Shown here piece by piece: positions 48,365 through 58,525 of a stretch of 64,000 nt of DNA. A program made the position numbers and the translations under genes. The notes under the pieces are model-generated. The model was not told the DNA's origin and ran no database searches. It saw nothing but the letters and a program-made list of their open reading frames with translations. Position 1 is the first letter of the stretch, and the number at the start of each line of letters is the position of its first letter. Source of the stretch: Tanypteryx hageni (lineage: Eukaryota; Arthropoda; Insecta; Odonata; Petaluridae); assembly GCA_028673005.1 (NCBI GenBank), contig CM054114.1:11873108-11937107 (forward strand). The letters run 5' to 3'.

Positions 48365-49477
48365 ACAGTGTTGCCACCTCTCCCGAAATTTCGGGAGTCT
48401 CCTGAAATTAACCCACCTTAGATACATATCTCTCGGAATCTGGTAGAACTTGTCCGGGAGCCCAAAATCTTCGTAATTAAGTAATTTTCAGCTATACTAG
48501 TCATTTTACCTTATATTAAGTTGAGATTTTGTAGAATAATATCCTTCGATTTCAATGGAGCGATACTTAATGTAAAAATATACTCTTTATACAGGATCAT
48601 CTTGGTTAATACCTTGGACGCGCCACTAAAGGGTCGCCGGATTTTTATTACAATTTAAAACAATCAAGAAACATTCAAAATTGTTTTCGATTTCTTTTCA
48701 AAAGTAAATGGAGTTGGCGGAGACACAAAGAAAATTGTAACTAGGTGCTTTCAGTTCCAGTATCCAACGCAGCATGCGAACGTGTGTTGAATGTTATTAA
48801 TGAATTGTTGGGTAAAGATCGAAACAAATTACGTGTGAATCATTTTAAAGCAGAAATTCAAGTATGCACCAATTTTAATTACTCTTGTAAAGATTTCCAT
48901 GCCTTTTAACTATAAAAACCAGATCTTTTAGAGACTGCTCGAAATAGTTCAAAATACAAATTCAAATTAAATAAATACGTTTGGCTTTTGAAGTAATGCT
49001 ATTTATAAGAGGTGAATATAATTTATACAACAATTTAAAAAAATAAGGTAAAATGTTCATATTTTTTCTAAATAATAAATAAAACAAGTTTTAGTGTTCT
49101 CATTAGCTTTTTTTTAATTTTAACGTACAAACAATCTCGCAGTTAACTACTCATATGTTGGATATCTCCCGGAATCAGCAATTACAAGGTGGCAACGCTA
49201 ACTTTAACAGTAAAATAAAGATGAAACAATCATGTTTCTTAATAAGTAAGTAAAACAAGTTTCATTGCTCACTTTAGTTGATTTTCGACCTAGAGAAAAT
49301 TCTCCCGGAATTTTTACGCGCAATGGGTATCTAAGAGGTAGTGCAATGAATAGCTGATCAGTTTAAAAATTTAGGATGAAAGATATTACCAACATCTTCC
49401 TAGGGTTTTTTACCCGGAATTAGCTACTCATGAGGTGGAAATCTCCCGGAATCAACTACCCAGAAGGTGGCAACCCT
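48365..49477 (+). mobile_element. Internally deleted hAT transposon, perfect 8-bp TSD
   Basis: Ends ACAGTGTTGCCACCT and AGGTGGCAACCCT are inverted; direct flanks AATTACAG (48357-48364 and 49478-49485) match 8 of 8. CTCCCGGAAT/GGTGGCAAC subterminal motifs are repeated several times in the right part (49160-49477). It keeps the end of a transposase gene (48754-48909). At 1.1 kb it has lost most of the coding region. Confidence 0.85.
48754..48909 (+). pseudogene. hAT transposase C-terminal dimerisation segment
   Basis: Frame beginning at GTT 48754 reads VPVSNAACERVLNVINELLG, then KDRNKLRVNHFKAEIQV, to TAA at 48907-48909. SNAACERVFS-like plus RN.L is the hallmark of the hAT dimerisation domain near the transposase C-terminus. 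No ATG precedes it and the catalytic core is missing, so it is a relic lacking activity. Confidence 0.8.
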
Positions 49478-49924
49478 AATTACAGATTAATCTCAGGATC
49501 TGACAAATTGGGTTCTTCATAACGCAGCCAAAATTTCCCACGTACAACCGTTTGTAACATTGTCAAGAGTACGTGGTTTAAGTAATTTGAAAGTAATAAA
49601 ACATGATGAACAACTAACAATCAGGAATATATTCATAAAGAACTTTTTGCAACAACATTTAAATTTACCGTACTTTTCTGTTTGCAAGTAAATTCTCTAG
49701 TTTTGATGTTGATTGTCAATGTGCACACATATCAATAACAAAATCTCTTCTTAAGGTTCTTCGAAATTTCCAGAATTGTAATTGCGAGTTCTCTACTAGC
49801 TAACTTAAAAATTCATTTTAAATCATAAAACAACAGAAATGTTTATATCTTTAGTACTGAGATAAGTTGTTTTGAAGATTAATTCTCGAATTATTGCCAT
49901 GCTTTGATGCAAAATTTCGGTACA

Positions 49925-50177
49925 TATGTGGGTAGGTCAAAAAGAAGGGATTTTTTTAATTTCTCGCTCGGTTGGGTGGTAACACAGCTCGCACTCATAC
50001 CGCTGGTTTGGTGTAGTGTAGTTGACGACAGTTATTGTGTTGTAACACTACGTAAGCGGGTTATTATTGTGCCGTAGTTAACCGTTAAAGATGGAAGCTC
50101 GATTGTCGATTTGCACAAAAGAAGAAATGCGGGGAGTAATTCTATTCTTGTTTGTAGAAGGTGTTAAACCTGTGTGA
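49925..50177 (+). mobile_element. 5' end of a mariner element
   Basis: A TAGGTCAAAAAGAAGGG-type terminus and a short leader are followed by ATG at 50091 and MEARLSICTKEEMRGVILF...EGVKPV, then TGA at 50175. MEARxSxxTKEExR is the typical mariner transposase N-terminus. Only 28 codons remain; the paired HTH and DDD catalytic domain are absent, so the copy is a deleted relic. Confidence 0.7.
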
Positions 50178-50811
50178 ATTTCCATTTTTATTATACCAAA
50201 ATCTTAGCAGAAGGTAACTACCTACCTTCGGGCAAAATCATTTGCAAAGAAAATTAGAATATAAAATTTTCAAAGTATTTCATTGAAATATAAGACAACC
50301 ACTGTGACAGTGCAATTCAAATTGATATTTACAATTCAAATCATGGCTATGCAGTCAATAATAGTTTTATAAGACGATGAACGAACCACCAAAAAGAGCT
50401 AAACTTATAAAACTTGAGACACTATAACCCACACTTTCCGAATGTGAGACGATGCGGTCTTCTATTATGGCCGATGTAACTTCTGAGAGATGGATGATAT
50501 AGATCGCTGATCGTAGAAAAAAATTTAGAATGAGCAAATAATTGCCACGATCAACGACTATTTGATAGTTGTGCAATTTGCAGAACGAATTATACGAAAT
50601 CAAGTAAATACAACGAATAAGAGCCCTTAACCATATGGTGTGGCGTATAGAATATCTAGCGGGCGTCTCGATTCTAAATTGCAGCAATGTGTTGTAACTT
50701 TTTTGTTTTTCAGCTTTCACCCATTGTCACGCCCTTTTCATGTTACCCCTACCTATGAAAACGTTTACAGGCCAGAAAAAGTTGATAGCGGGGATCGCAA
50801 TTCAATTACTG

Positions 50812-51840
50812 CTAAATTATTATCAAGGTGTTTAAGTGCTGATAATTATCTGCTAAGTAGGCTAGTTTCAGCAGCCATTTTGTATCTTCAAGAAAGTCAG
50901 AAAAACTGGCTTTATTATTACCTTTGAAGAAAAGCGGTAGTTCCTCTCGCAGCTCAAATACCCTTGTTAAAACTTTCCCTCTTGAAAGCCATCTAACCTC
51001 AGTGTGTAGGAGAGTCACATGGTCTTTTTGCATTTTTTCACACAGCTTTGCAAACATGCGTGACTTAAGAGGGCGCTGCTATATAAAATTGACCATGTTC
51101 ACAGCTATATCAAGGACTTTTTTAAATCCTCCCCAATAGTTTTTGAAACAACTTCCCGGTGGAGTAAGCAGTGGGCCGTTATGACATCAACGTTTTTTTA
51201 TTTGTCGTGTGTAACAAAGCCTTTTATTCAGCCGATCATTGAGGGGCCACCATCAGTGCAAATTCCAACACACCGGCTCCATGACAAACCGCAGGATTCC
51301 AAATAAGAAGACAAGATGTTTTCCATTTTCCATTATTTCACCTTCGTTTTCAAATCTTACGAATGCCAACAGCTGAGCTTTACTTGTTATGTCTGTTGAC
51401 TCGTCGACTTGGAGAGCAAAGTTAGTATTTTTTAGTATTTCAAACAAGACATCTTCAATGTCGTGTGACATGTCATCCACACGCCTACTAATAGTATTAT
51501 TAGAAACAGGAACTTTGTCAATTTCACTTTAAGCCTCTTTGCCTTTTCACTGTTATTTTACAAGCAGGCATTATTAGGCTTTCAGCAATAGTGTGACTTT
51601 TCATTTTTTGTACAACTAGCTCAGTTACTAAATAGCTTTCTTCTTGGGCCTTTTCACTTCACTTTTTACCTTCTTCTCAAAAACTTTACATCGTCCTTGT
51701 GAATCCAAAAGTCGTTGAAAGTAATCAACTGTTTTATTTGACAAGTGGCCGTGATTAGTAATGAAGTGTCGATTTAACTTGTTCGGGGTCATAGCTGTGT
51801 TAGTTTTTCCCCGCAAACAATGCACAATGGAACGGGGAAA
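50812..51840 (-). pseudogene. Decayed hAT (ZBED5/SCAND3-like) transposase
   Basis: Minus-strand pieces lie in transposase order but in different frames. First 51825-51628 with CLRGKTNTAMTPNKLNRHF, a BED-like finger region. Then 51480-51253 with DDMSHDIEDVLFEIL and FALQVDESTDITSKAQLL, containing the DESTD catalytic-region motif. Then 51057-50812 with LLHTEVRWLSRGKVLTRVFE. This is the Buster/ZBED5-type hAT family. Frameshifts and stops separate the pieces. Confidence 0.85.
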
Positions 51841-52548
51841 TTTTCGTCTTCAGTCCATGTAAAACCCATGGCCAAGTAACTGTCATTGTAAAGGCGATTT
51901 TTTTAAATATCAGTCACATCTCTTCCTGCTTTACTCGTACTTGGCTCTGATAATTTTTATTCATTTTCACTGTCCTCTCCTTTACTGACGCGCCTTCTTT
52001 TCATATACTTCCACATTTTTCAATCTTCAACAGCCGTATGAAAATACTGTTACGGGGTGGGATTTTAGATACAAAAATAACCACGGTTTCGGTAAAAACG
52101 CCAATTACAAAGCTACGCAAAGACTACAAATCTACAAAATAGCGAACGACCGTAACGCGCAATAAACACCACTCGCAAAATCACCCCCGAAAATAAATAA
52201 CTCGGAGTATCACTATCGCTCAGATCCGTGGAACCGCAGTCTACTCAAGACTGACTCGGTTGCCCGATCGTCACTCTTTAAATAAAGAAAAAGAACCTTC
52301 TCGAACAATCTGGTATCAGACACAATACAACTAAATATAACCTTAAATAAGAACTGAACAAAACAAAGAGGCAGTCGGTAGCGCACGGAGATTACTCCAG
52401 TATTGCCAATTTCCGGGCAAAAATTTCCGCGATATTTCGAGGGATATTTGGAATTTTTCGCGTTATTTCTACATTTTTATTTATTTATTCTTCGATTCCT
52501 CGCGGAATCCCTGACGGTGGTTTGCGGAACCCTGGTTGGGAAACACTG

Positions 52549-52805
52549 GGTTAAGTGTTGGCCCCGCCAACTAAAGCGACACCCGGTTCGAATCCTGTAG
52601 GATTTTTTCCCCCTATTTGTGCGTGTTGGAACTAAGTAGATGTGGACGAGCCAATGAGAAAAAGTGAAATGAGGAACGCGCTCAAATCAACACTCCGTCC
52701 TTCGGAAGGGACGTTAGCCGTTGGTCCCCTTGGTGCTCTTCGTTAGGAGCACGCTAAAAGCCGGCACCAGGTTTCTCTCCTCCTTTCCTATCCGGCTATT
52801 CATTG
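52549..52805 (+). repeat. tRNA-derived SINE
   Basis: Head TTAAGTGTTGGCC...GGTTCGAATCC has a perfect B box at 52585-52595. The tail has TTCGGAAGGGACG and CCCCTTGGTGCTCTTCG, matching 5340-5420. It directly follows an orphan hAT right end (GGTTGGGAAACACTG, 52534-52548). Confidence 0.6.
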
Positions 52806-54886
52806 CACTACCTCTTAGATTGCGCGTAGGCAAGAGGTGAATCAGCTGGAAACGTACGATACTCGATATAACAATCAAGCTGTGCGTAACGTAACGAAAT
52901 GTTTTTTAAATAACGTGACGATAAACGTTAACGATATTTTCAAAGTAACTAACGAAAACGAGAAAAATGTTATTTCGTTATGTTTACGCTTTTACTGTAT
53001 GACATTTTGTCCCTTGTTCCCCACCCTATTTCTTTTCTCTCTTCCTCGGCGGTCTTATTAGCCCCCACGTACAGTCATACCGTCCTAAAATGCACCAAGG
53101 ACGGGATGATGGGTCTTTTTCGTCTCGTCTCAAACTACCTTTTAATATGAAAATAGCCTACATTTTATATTGTGCGCCTATATTTTCAAAAAGTTTTTCA
53201 TGTTGATACTCTGGCCCTCGAGCATGAAATTTATTGACCAACCGGCCCTTTTATAAAAAAGTTTGGAGACCTCTGGCCTAGGAAATGGTTTGCGAAGCCC
53301 ACAACTCGAGAATTTTGAAAACATGTGGTTGAATTTTGTGGAGGAAAACACTATCAAATTCTTAAGAATTTATTTTCATATATATTTACAATGTATTGGG
53401 CGTGCGTCTGAGTTCGATGTAAGGAATCCAAAAAATGTCACTTTCGTCGATTTAGGTTGAAGATAAAATTCTGTATGTTTCTGTTACAATTTATTATTAA
53501 CTTTCTCCCGGTTATGATGGGGAAGCTTTTCTTTCTAGTTTTACATACTATAAAATGTTCTCTCGAACTGAATTTTCTGAGTAAATGTTTGTTTGTTTTA
53601 GTAGTAGTTTAGTAGAAGTACTTATGTATTTCTTATTTGTTTTTCTGCCAGTAATTATGTTCTGTAATAGAACATTTTAGTCGTTAAAGGTAAAAAGTCG
53701 TTAAGGCAAGAATGAATAAACATGACCCACATGGCTGGTGAGCGTTCCAGGTAGTTGTATTTCGAATCTTTAGACAATATTCATTTTATGGAGGGAGTAT
53801 TTCCTCATCCTTCGCAAAAAAATAATGTAAGATGAGAAATAGTTGGCGGGTAATTAATTCAAAGCCTTCCGCAATAAAAATAAGTGGCACTTGGAAAACA
53901 TACTGCGGGCATCGTCCATTTTCTCGAAACGACCTCTTTCGCTTTACCGCGCAAATGAAAAGGATTTAAAATAAAGCTCATTATCGTATTTCAAGCCGGG
54001 TCGGTTATTAAAGCTGCCTTTGGAAGCCAAATAAAGTATTTTTGCATTTAAACGTAAAATTATGTTATTCTGGCGATAAAATAATGAACGGGAGAGTAAA
54101 TGTCTTCATCACGAATGGTCCATTGTTCACGGTCAGCTCGTAAAAGAGTTCTGGTTTGAGCTGTCGTAAATCAACACGCGTTTCCTATTATTTATTTTGT
54201 GAATTATTTCATTTTGTGAAATGATTAATACCAGTTACAGTCGCTGTAATGGATAGCAGCCATTGCAAAACGCAGATGCGACGAGCAGCTACGTTTGCAA
54301 TTCTGCATTTCTCTCATTCGTGCCCACCTTCAACCAAGGTAGTATATTTTTAGTTACGGGTATGTAAAGTTCGGGCGCATTAATTTGTTGGTACTGAGTT
54401 ACTATCAGTTCATTAGAAGAAAAATTATCAAAACCTCCAAATCGCTGATTTATTTATTCCTTCGACGAAGTTTTTCGCGACACCATACCGCGGCAACCAA
54501 TTGGAGAAAAACACTTCACCACGCTATCCTGCATCACAGACTTTTAATATTGCAATCGATTGTCTTATCACCTGATGCAAAAGTTTTTTCTTTCGAATTA
54601 TTTGATCTGTGGAATGATGTAAATTTAAAATTTTTCGAAATTATTGAATGTTTTTGCCTTCGCAAACTTGGGCTATTGCTATTGTATTCTGTAACGGGTT
54701 ACTGACGTAATTGAGTTTTCCGCACTTTACTTTGATGGTTATTGAATGATAAGCAAGGTCAAATCCCTGGAGCATTCTCCGTCAACATTAAAAAAGGTAC
54801 GTCTTGATTAGTGTAATTGATAGTAGCTCAATAACTTTGGCTAAGATTAATAAAGGTAAAATACTCCTTTAGCCAAACAATTAGAG

Positions 54887-54942
54887 GGTTACAACACCCA
54901 ATGCATTTCGCCCACAAGGTGGGCATCGTCAGGGGTAAAACC
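54887..54942 (-). ncRNA. Hammerhead-ribozyme-like motif (left arm)
   Basis: Reading the minus strand: stem I strand GGTTTTACCC (54942-54933), core CTGACGA (54932-54926), bulged T, stem II GCCCAC-CTT-GTGGGC, GAAA, palindromic mini-stem III ATGCAT, then T and stem I partner GGGTGTTGTAACC. ACCC/GGGT and GGTT/AACC pair around an internal loop. The predicted cut follows AUU (between 54900 and 54899). The extra U before stem II departs from the canonical core. Confidence 0.5.
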
Positions 54943-55390
54943 TGTTTCAACAGTGACTGAAAGCCAACTGCCAGGTTTGAAACGGAAAGTGTTAAGAAGA
55001 CGACCGAGAAACAAGTGAAACGCGGAAAAATTTTTCGGCGTGTGTTTCGTTTAAATCTGTCAATTTGTATAGGGTCTTGTTGAAATCGTTTTGAAAAATT
55101 AAGCGTTGCCAACCACGTTTTTGAAACAGGTCATAGTATACACGTAAACGATTTACCATTGATAACTTCAGCCAATAACTCACTAAACTCGTTAGAAAAC
55201 CTTCACATTTACAAAAACCGCGATACACTTATGAACACGGACACAGATTTCAACAAGACCCTATACAAATTGACAGATTTAAACGAAACACACGCCGAAA
55301 AAATTTTCCGCGTTTCACTTGTTTCTCGGTCGTCTTCTTAACACTTTCCGTTTCAAACCTGGCAGTTGGCTTTCAGTCACTGTTGAAACA

Positions 55391-55446
55391 GGTTTTACCC
55401 CTGACGATGCCCACCTTGTGGGCGAAATGCATTCGGTGTTGTAACC
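55391..55446 (+). ncRNA. Hammerhead-ribozyme-like motif (right arm)
   Basis: Stem I strand 55391-55400, core CTGACGA 55401-55407, stem II 55409-55423 (6 bp, 3-nt loop), GAAA 55424-55427, palindromic ATGCAT 55427-55432, predicted cleavage after 55433. The stem I partner starts CGG instead of GGG as in the left arm, giving one mismatch next to the cleavage site. Confidence 0.45.
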
Positions 55447-55959
55447 CTCTAATTGTTTGGCTAAAGGAGTATTTTACCTTTATTGATTAGTGTAGCCGAA
55501 ATGAGCATCTGGTTTTTCACAACGTTGTTATGGCTGTTGGAGATACCCAAGATAAGTACTTGTTTTTTCATTTTTTATACTTATCTGCTTATTCTTCAAT
55601 TTCTAATCGACAGGTTTTTGAATCCTCGGTGAGCGTCATGATAAGTGTAATTTCCACTTAGTTTGTTAATTTTCTCTCCAAATGCGTTCTGGTTGTGTTT
55701 CTTTTATACATTTTCAGGATTTCTCGTCTTCACCACCAGTTTTGCAGACTTGACTGTTTCACTCCAATGCCTGATAGTACAAGGAACTTCATTTTTCTGT
55801 TTGTTATTATATTTAACTTAATCTTCCGATTGAAATGCCTTAACAGCTAATATTTATTTTCATCATCCATCTTTACATAACCTTTATTATTATTATTAGG
55901 TTGTTCCTTTCTGTCAGTTGTCCGCTTAACCTCCCCGTTTTTCCGCTCCCGAATCGCAG

Positions 55960-56254
55960 CTCAGGACGACCTCCGCTCCATGGCCCTCAGAATGATGTAT
56001 CCCAGCCACTACTACTATGACGTCATATCCAGCGCACCCACTTACATCCCCACGCCATCGGTCGACCTCCCTAGCCACGGCGGCTACCCTCCGCATTCAA
56101 TGGTCCACCCTGCCCCCTCGTCGACGATGCCTGTGCCGCCGCCCCACACGCTGGCACACCTGCCCCACATGTTCACGCACCCGCCGCCCCTCGGCGTATC
56201 GCTCGCCCCAGGATCTCCGAAGGGAAACGCAACGACAGGAATCGGATCCTAGTG
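55960..56254 (+). CDS. dsx: dsx male-type C-terminal exon
   Basis: Acceptor GCTCCCGAATCGCAG (AG 55958-55959). With the G carried from 17976, the frame reads A-QDDLRSMALRMMYPSHYYYD, then SSAPTYIPTPSVDLPSHGGY, then a Pro/His-rich stretch, ending GNATTGIGS and TAG 56250-56252; 98 residues in all. Drosophila male DSX likewise continues Glu-Ala after the dimerisation domain, followed by a Tyr cluster, an AP.Y.TYPS-like segment and a long low-complexity Pro-rich tail. The exon is GC-rich with third-position C/G bias, unlike its flanks. The second AG (55963-55964) would shift the frame. Sex assignment is inferred from homology. Confidence 0.85.
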
Positions 56255-56260
56255 GTGAGT
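56252..56260 (+). promoter_or_regulatory. dsx: Donor site 2 nt after the male-type stop codon
   Basis: GTG|GTGAGT, with GT at 56255-56256, is a good donor and directly follows TAG (56250-56252). It suggests the 3' UTR continues on another exon beyond the window or further into it. At 2 nt from the stop it would not trigger nonsense-mediated decay. Alternatively the site is fortuitous and the UTR runs on. Confidence 0.45.
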
Positions 56261-56466
56261 CGAAAATATCTCTCTCATTTTCTTACTCTTAATTTCTTCG
56301 GTTCGTCATTTACAATGTGTAAAACGTACAATGTACATTTTTTACATGATTTTGACGAAGGGTGGTCCTTTATTCACCATAATTACAATCATCTACCTAA
56401 AGTTTAAGTTCAAGCTGAGTTTAGTCGCCGTCATTTTTACGCAAGAATGATCGATTTTGCACATGC

Positions 56467-57475
56467 ATTTGGTTTCGCTTAATGTGATCACTTTGGGTTC
56501 ATGGAAATCGATAACATTAAGCGGCTGATAACAATAAACGACGCTTTAAAAAATTTGTTGGGATTATAATAAACAAAAATGTTTTACTTAATCTTATTTA
56601 TTTTACTTTCACATTATGTTACTTGCACATTATAAATAAAAAATAAATACGACTAATTACATATCTCATTTATCTAACATAGGTGACATAATTTCTAATA
56701 AATCATAATCTGAAATTAAAAATTATTTTAGAGAGAAGAAACAATATACATATCTCCAGACTAAATGTTATTTACTTTGTAAAATACCTATCCAGTTTTT
56801 GCTGCTTTAAATCCTTTGTAATTAAATTTTCAATTCGTTGTTGTAAATTGTAAAATAGTTTATAGTCATCACTATTTTCCCCCTTGAGTTCCAATGCACT
56901 CCGCAATATTTGAAGGGATCTTTTTTAATTTCTTCAGCACTTTGGGTAATTTGATGAACTTCGTTGTCTTCATTATCCGAACTTTCGTCATCTTCGATTA
57001 CAGGTTTGTTGGGTTTAATATCATCAACTATATCCCTTACCGTAAGATCCCCTGTTGTGGCAATATCTTCATCAATTTTCACACACCCTCAAAATCTGAA
57101 GTATTAATGAAGCTATTTTCTATTGCAGGCATAGTTTTGCTTTCGTCAATATTTTCCGCGACACTTGACTGACTAAAAACATGCTTTACGGAAACAGTTT
57201 CTGATTGTTTTTTTCCGGATATTAACTCCCAGGGACTAGCCATCGCATGCACTGAATCTAGAAAGCTCCACTGGCCACATGTTCTCACTAAATTAGAAAA
57301 TAATGGTTGTACGCACTCGTATCATGTTTTTAAATTGATAATATTAAGCGGCGGATGTGATCTCATTTAGCGGAGGAAATTACATTTCTTACACTAAATT
57401 TGGTTTTGGAATCCTATAGTTGATAACAGTAAGCGGCTGATAACAATAACCAGTGATAATATTAAGCGGAACCTG
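56467..57475 (-). mobile_element. Deleted pogo/Tigger-like transposon
   Basis: Right end AAGCGGAACCTG followed by TA; its reverse complement CAGGTTCCGCTTAAT resembles the left end GGTTTCGCTTAATGTGATCAC (from about 56471). AAGCGGCTGATAACA is repeated near both ends. Between them the minus strand keeps a transposase tail. About 1 kb, far shorter than an intact Tigger (over 2 kb). Confidence 0.65.
56822..57300 (-). pseudogene. pogo/Tigger transposase C-terminal relic
   Basis: Minus-strand frames read CGQWSFLDSVHAMASPWELI, matching the W...(A)W..V..ETI region after the DDE core, and MKIDEDIATTGDLTVRDIVD, matching the ELT..EI acidic tail, followed by an acidic ESSDNEDNE run. The two parts are in different frames. 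The DNA-binding and catalytic DDE segments are missing. Confidence 0.6.
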
Positions 57476-57708
57476 TATTTATCACGAAACTGCACGCTAT
57501 AATCATTAGAGATGTATTGTTTTCTAAAAATGTGTTTTTTTCATATGCTTGTAAGTTCGAGATGGAGGATATTTTTATCAATTCATTCCCTGGTTATATC
57601 TGAGCGAGTCTTTGGCACGGCGTGCAACAGGTTTGCGCGGCCCATGCGCGCGGTATGCTATGCGGCTCTAACGATTTTCTCTCTGCAAGCGTCCGAGACC
57701 TCTCAAGC

Positions 57709-58375
57709 CAGTGTTTCTCAACTTTTAGGAGCCGCGAACCCTTTGCGAAAGACATGTCAAAACCGAAGAGGCATAAGGGCCGCATTGAAGCGATTGATGT
57801 TATTGAAGGACCGCATTTGAATTATTTAACCCTTTCGCTGCTATGGACTTTTAGCTTCTGCGTCAGCCGTGTGCGCCGAGTTCAGGGACCTTGAAGCACG
57901 CCTGTGCTGAATACTTTCTCTAGGAGCTCCGCATCTACGTTCTTTCATTCGTCTTTTAGTCTCTTTATATTTTAAAAGTTATTTTGTTAATCGTTTACAT
58001 TCATATTGATTATTAACCATCTCGAAAAAATATTTTCATCTTTTTTGAGCAGCGAAAGGAAGAGCTTGAAACGCATATATGCGTCGTTAGCAGTCAAGGC
58101 ACCGCTCTGCCTACCCGCATATATGCGTCGATAACAGCGAAAGGGTTAATGAGGGCCACAATGTGCAAAATAGACTTGATTTTTCCATCAAAAACTATAA
58201 TTTATAAAATGCGTTCTATTATACCTCAATAATTATTAAAATATCTCGTCTCCTTTTCAAAAAATAGAGTATTTATATAAATATCGAACGATTTAGTGAA
58301 GACAAAACATGGCTTACGGGCCGGAGTATGGCAGAGAAAGGACCGCATGCGACCCGCTAATTTGACATGTCTGCT
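57709..58375. mobile_element. hAT-type element carrying a piggyBac-like insertion
   Basis: Left end CAGTGTTTCTCAAC at 57709, then AGGAGCCGCGAACCC and GGACCGCATTTGAA. After the insertion at 57830-58145 it continues GAGGGCCACAATG and GGACCGCATGCGACCCG. The right terminus near 58375 is degraded, so the boundary is approximate. Confidence 0.5.
57830..58145. mobile_element. piggyBac-like MITE, 316 bp, TTAA duplication
   Basis: TTAA at 57826-57829 and 58146-58149. Termini CCCTTTCGCTGCTATGGAC and, inverted at the right, CCCTTTCGCTGTTATCGAC. Two GCATATATGCG palindromes lie near the right end (about 58073 and 58118). TTAA target plus CCC ends define the piggyBac group. No transposase. Confidence 0.85.
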
Positions 58376-58379
58376 TGAC

Positions 58380-58525
58380 GAGGTCCCCCAGTTTCTGCAA
58401 ACCCCCTCCCCAATGGAAATTTCATATATTTTTCATGCATTGTCACGTTTTTTCAGTTTGAAATATTAGAGTTGTGCGTGGTATCAAACAAGTAATAGAT
58501 AAAAATATACATCATATCCTCTGCT
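58380..58525. mobile_element. Fragment of the 12156-12413 hAT MITE family
   Basis: CTGCAAACCCCCTCCC, AAATTTCATATATTTTTCATG, GTATCAAACAAGTAATAGAT and AAATATACATCATATCCT match 12210-12340 in order. Both termini are missing. Confidence 0.65.

Larger units (their letters stand above)
54847..55486. mobile_element. Penelope-like inverted repeat, 241-bp arms, 158-bp spacer
   Basis: Arms 54847-55087 and 55246-55486 are nearly identical inverted copies (AATAAAGGTAAAATACTCC outer end, GTCTTGTTGAAATC inner end). Each arm carries a CTGACGA...GAAA ribozyme-like core. Converging or diverging pLTR-like repeats with hammerhead ribozymes are characteristic of Penelope-like elements. Both arms also encode the same short open peptide (FNKTLYKLTDLNETHAEK), possibly the C-terminal end of the element's protein. 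No reverse transcriptase or GIY-YIG domain is present. Confidence 0.6.

Noticed and set aside
52048..52380. Possible solo LTR starting TGTTACGGGGTGGG
   Set aside because: No matching right end, target duplication or second copy seen in the window.
55963..55965. Second AG as acceptor of the male-type exon
   Set aside because: It would shift the frame relative to 17976; only the AG at 55958-55959 keeps the Tyr/Pro tail open.
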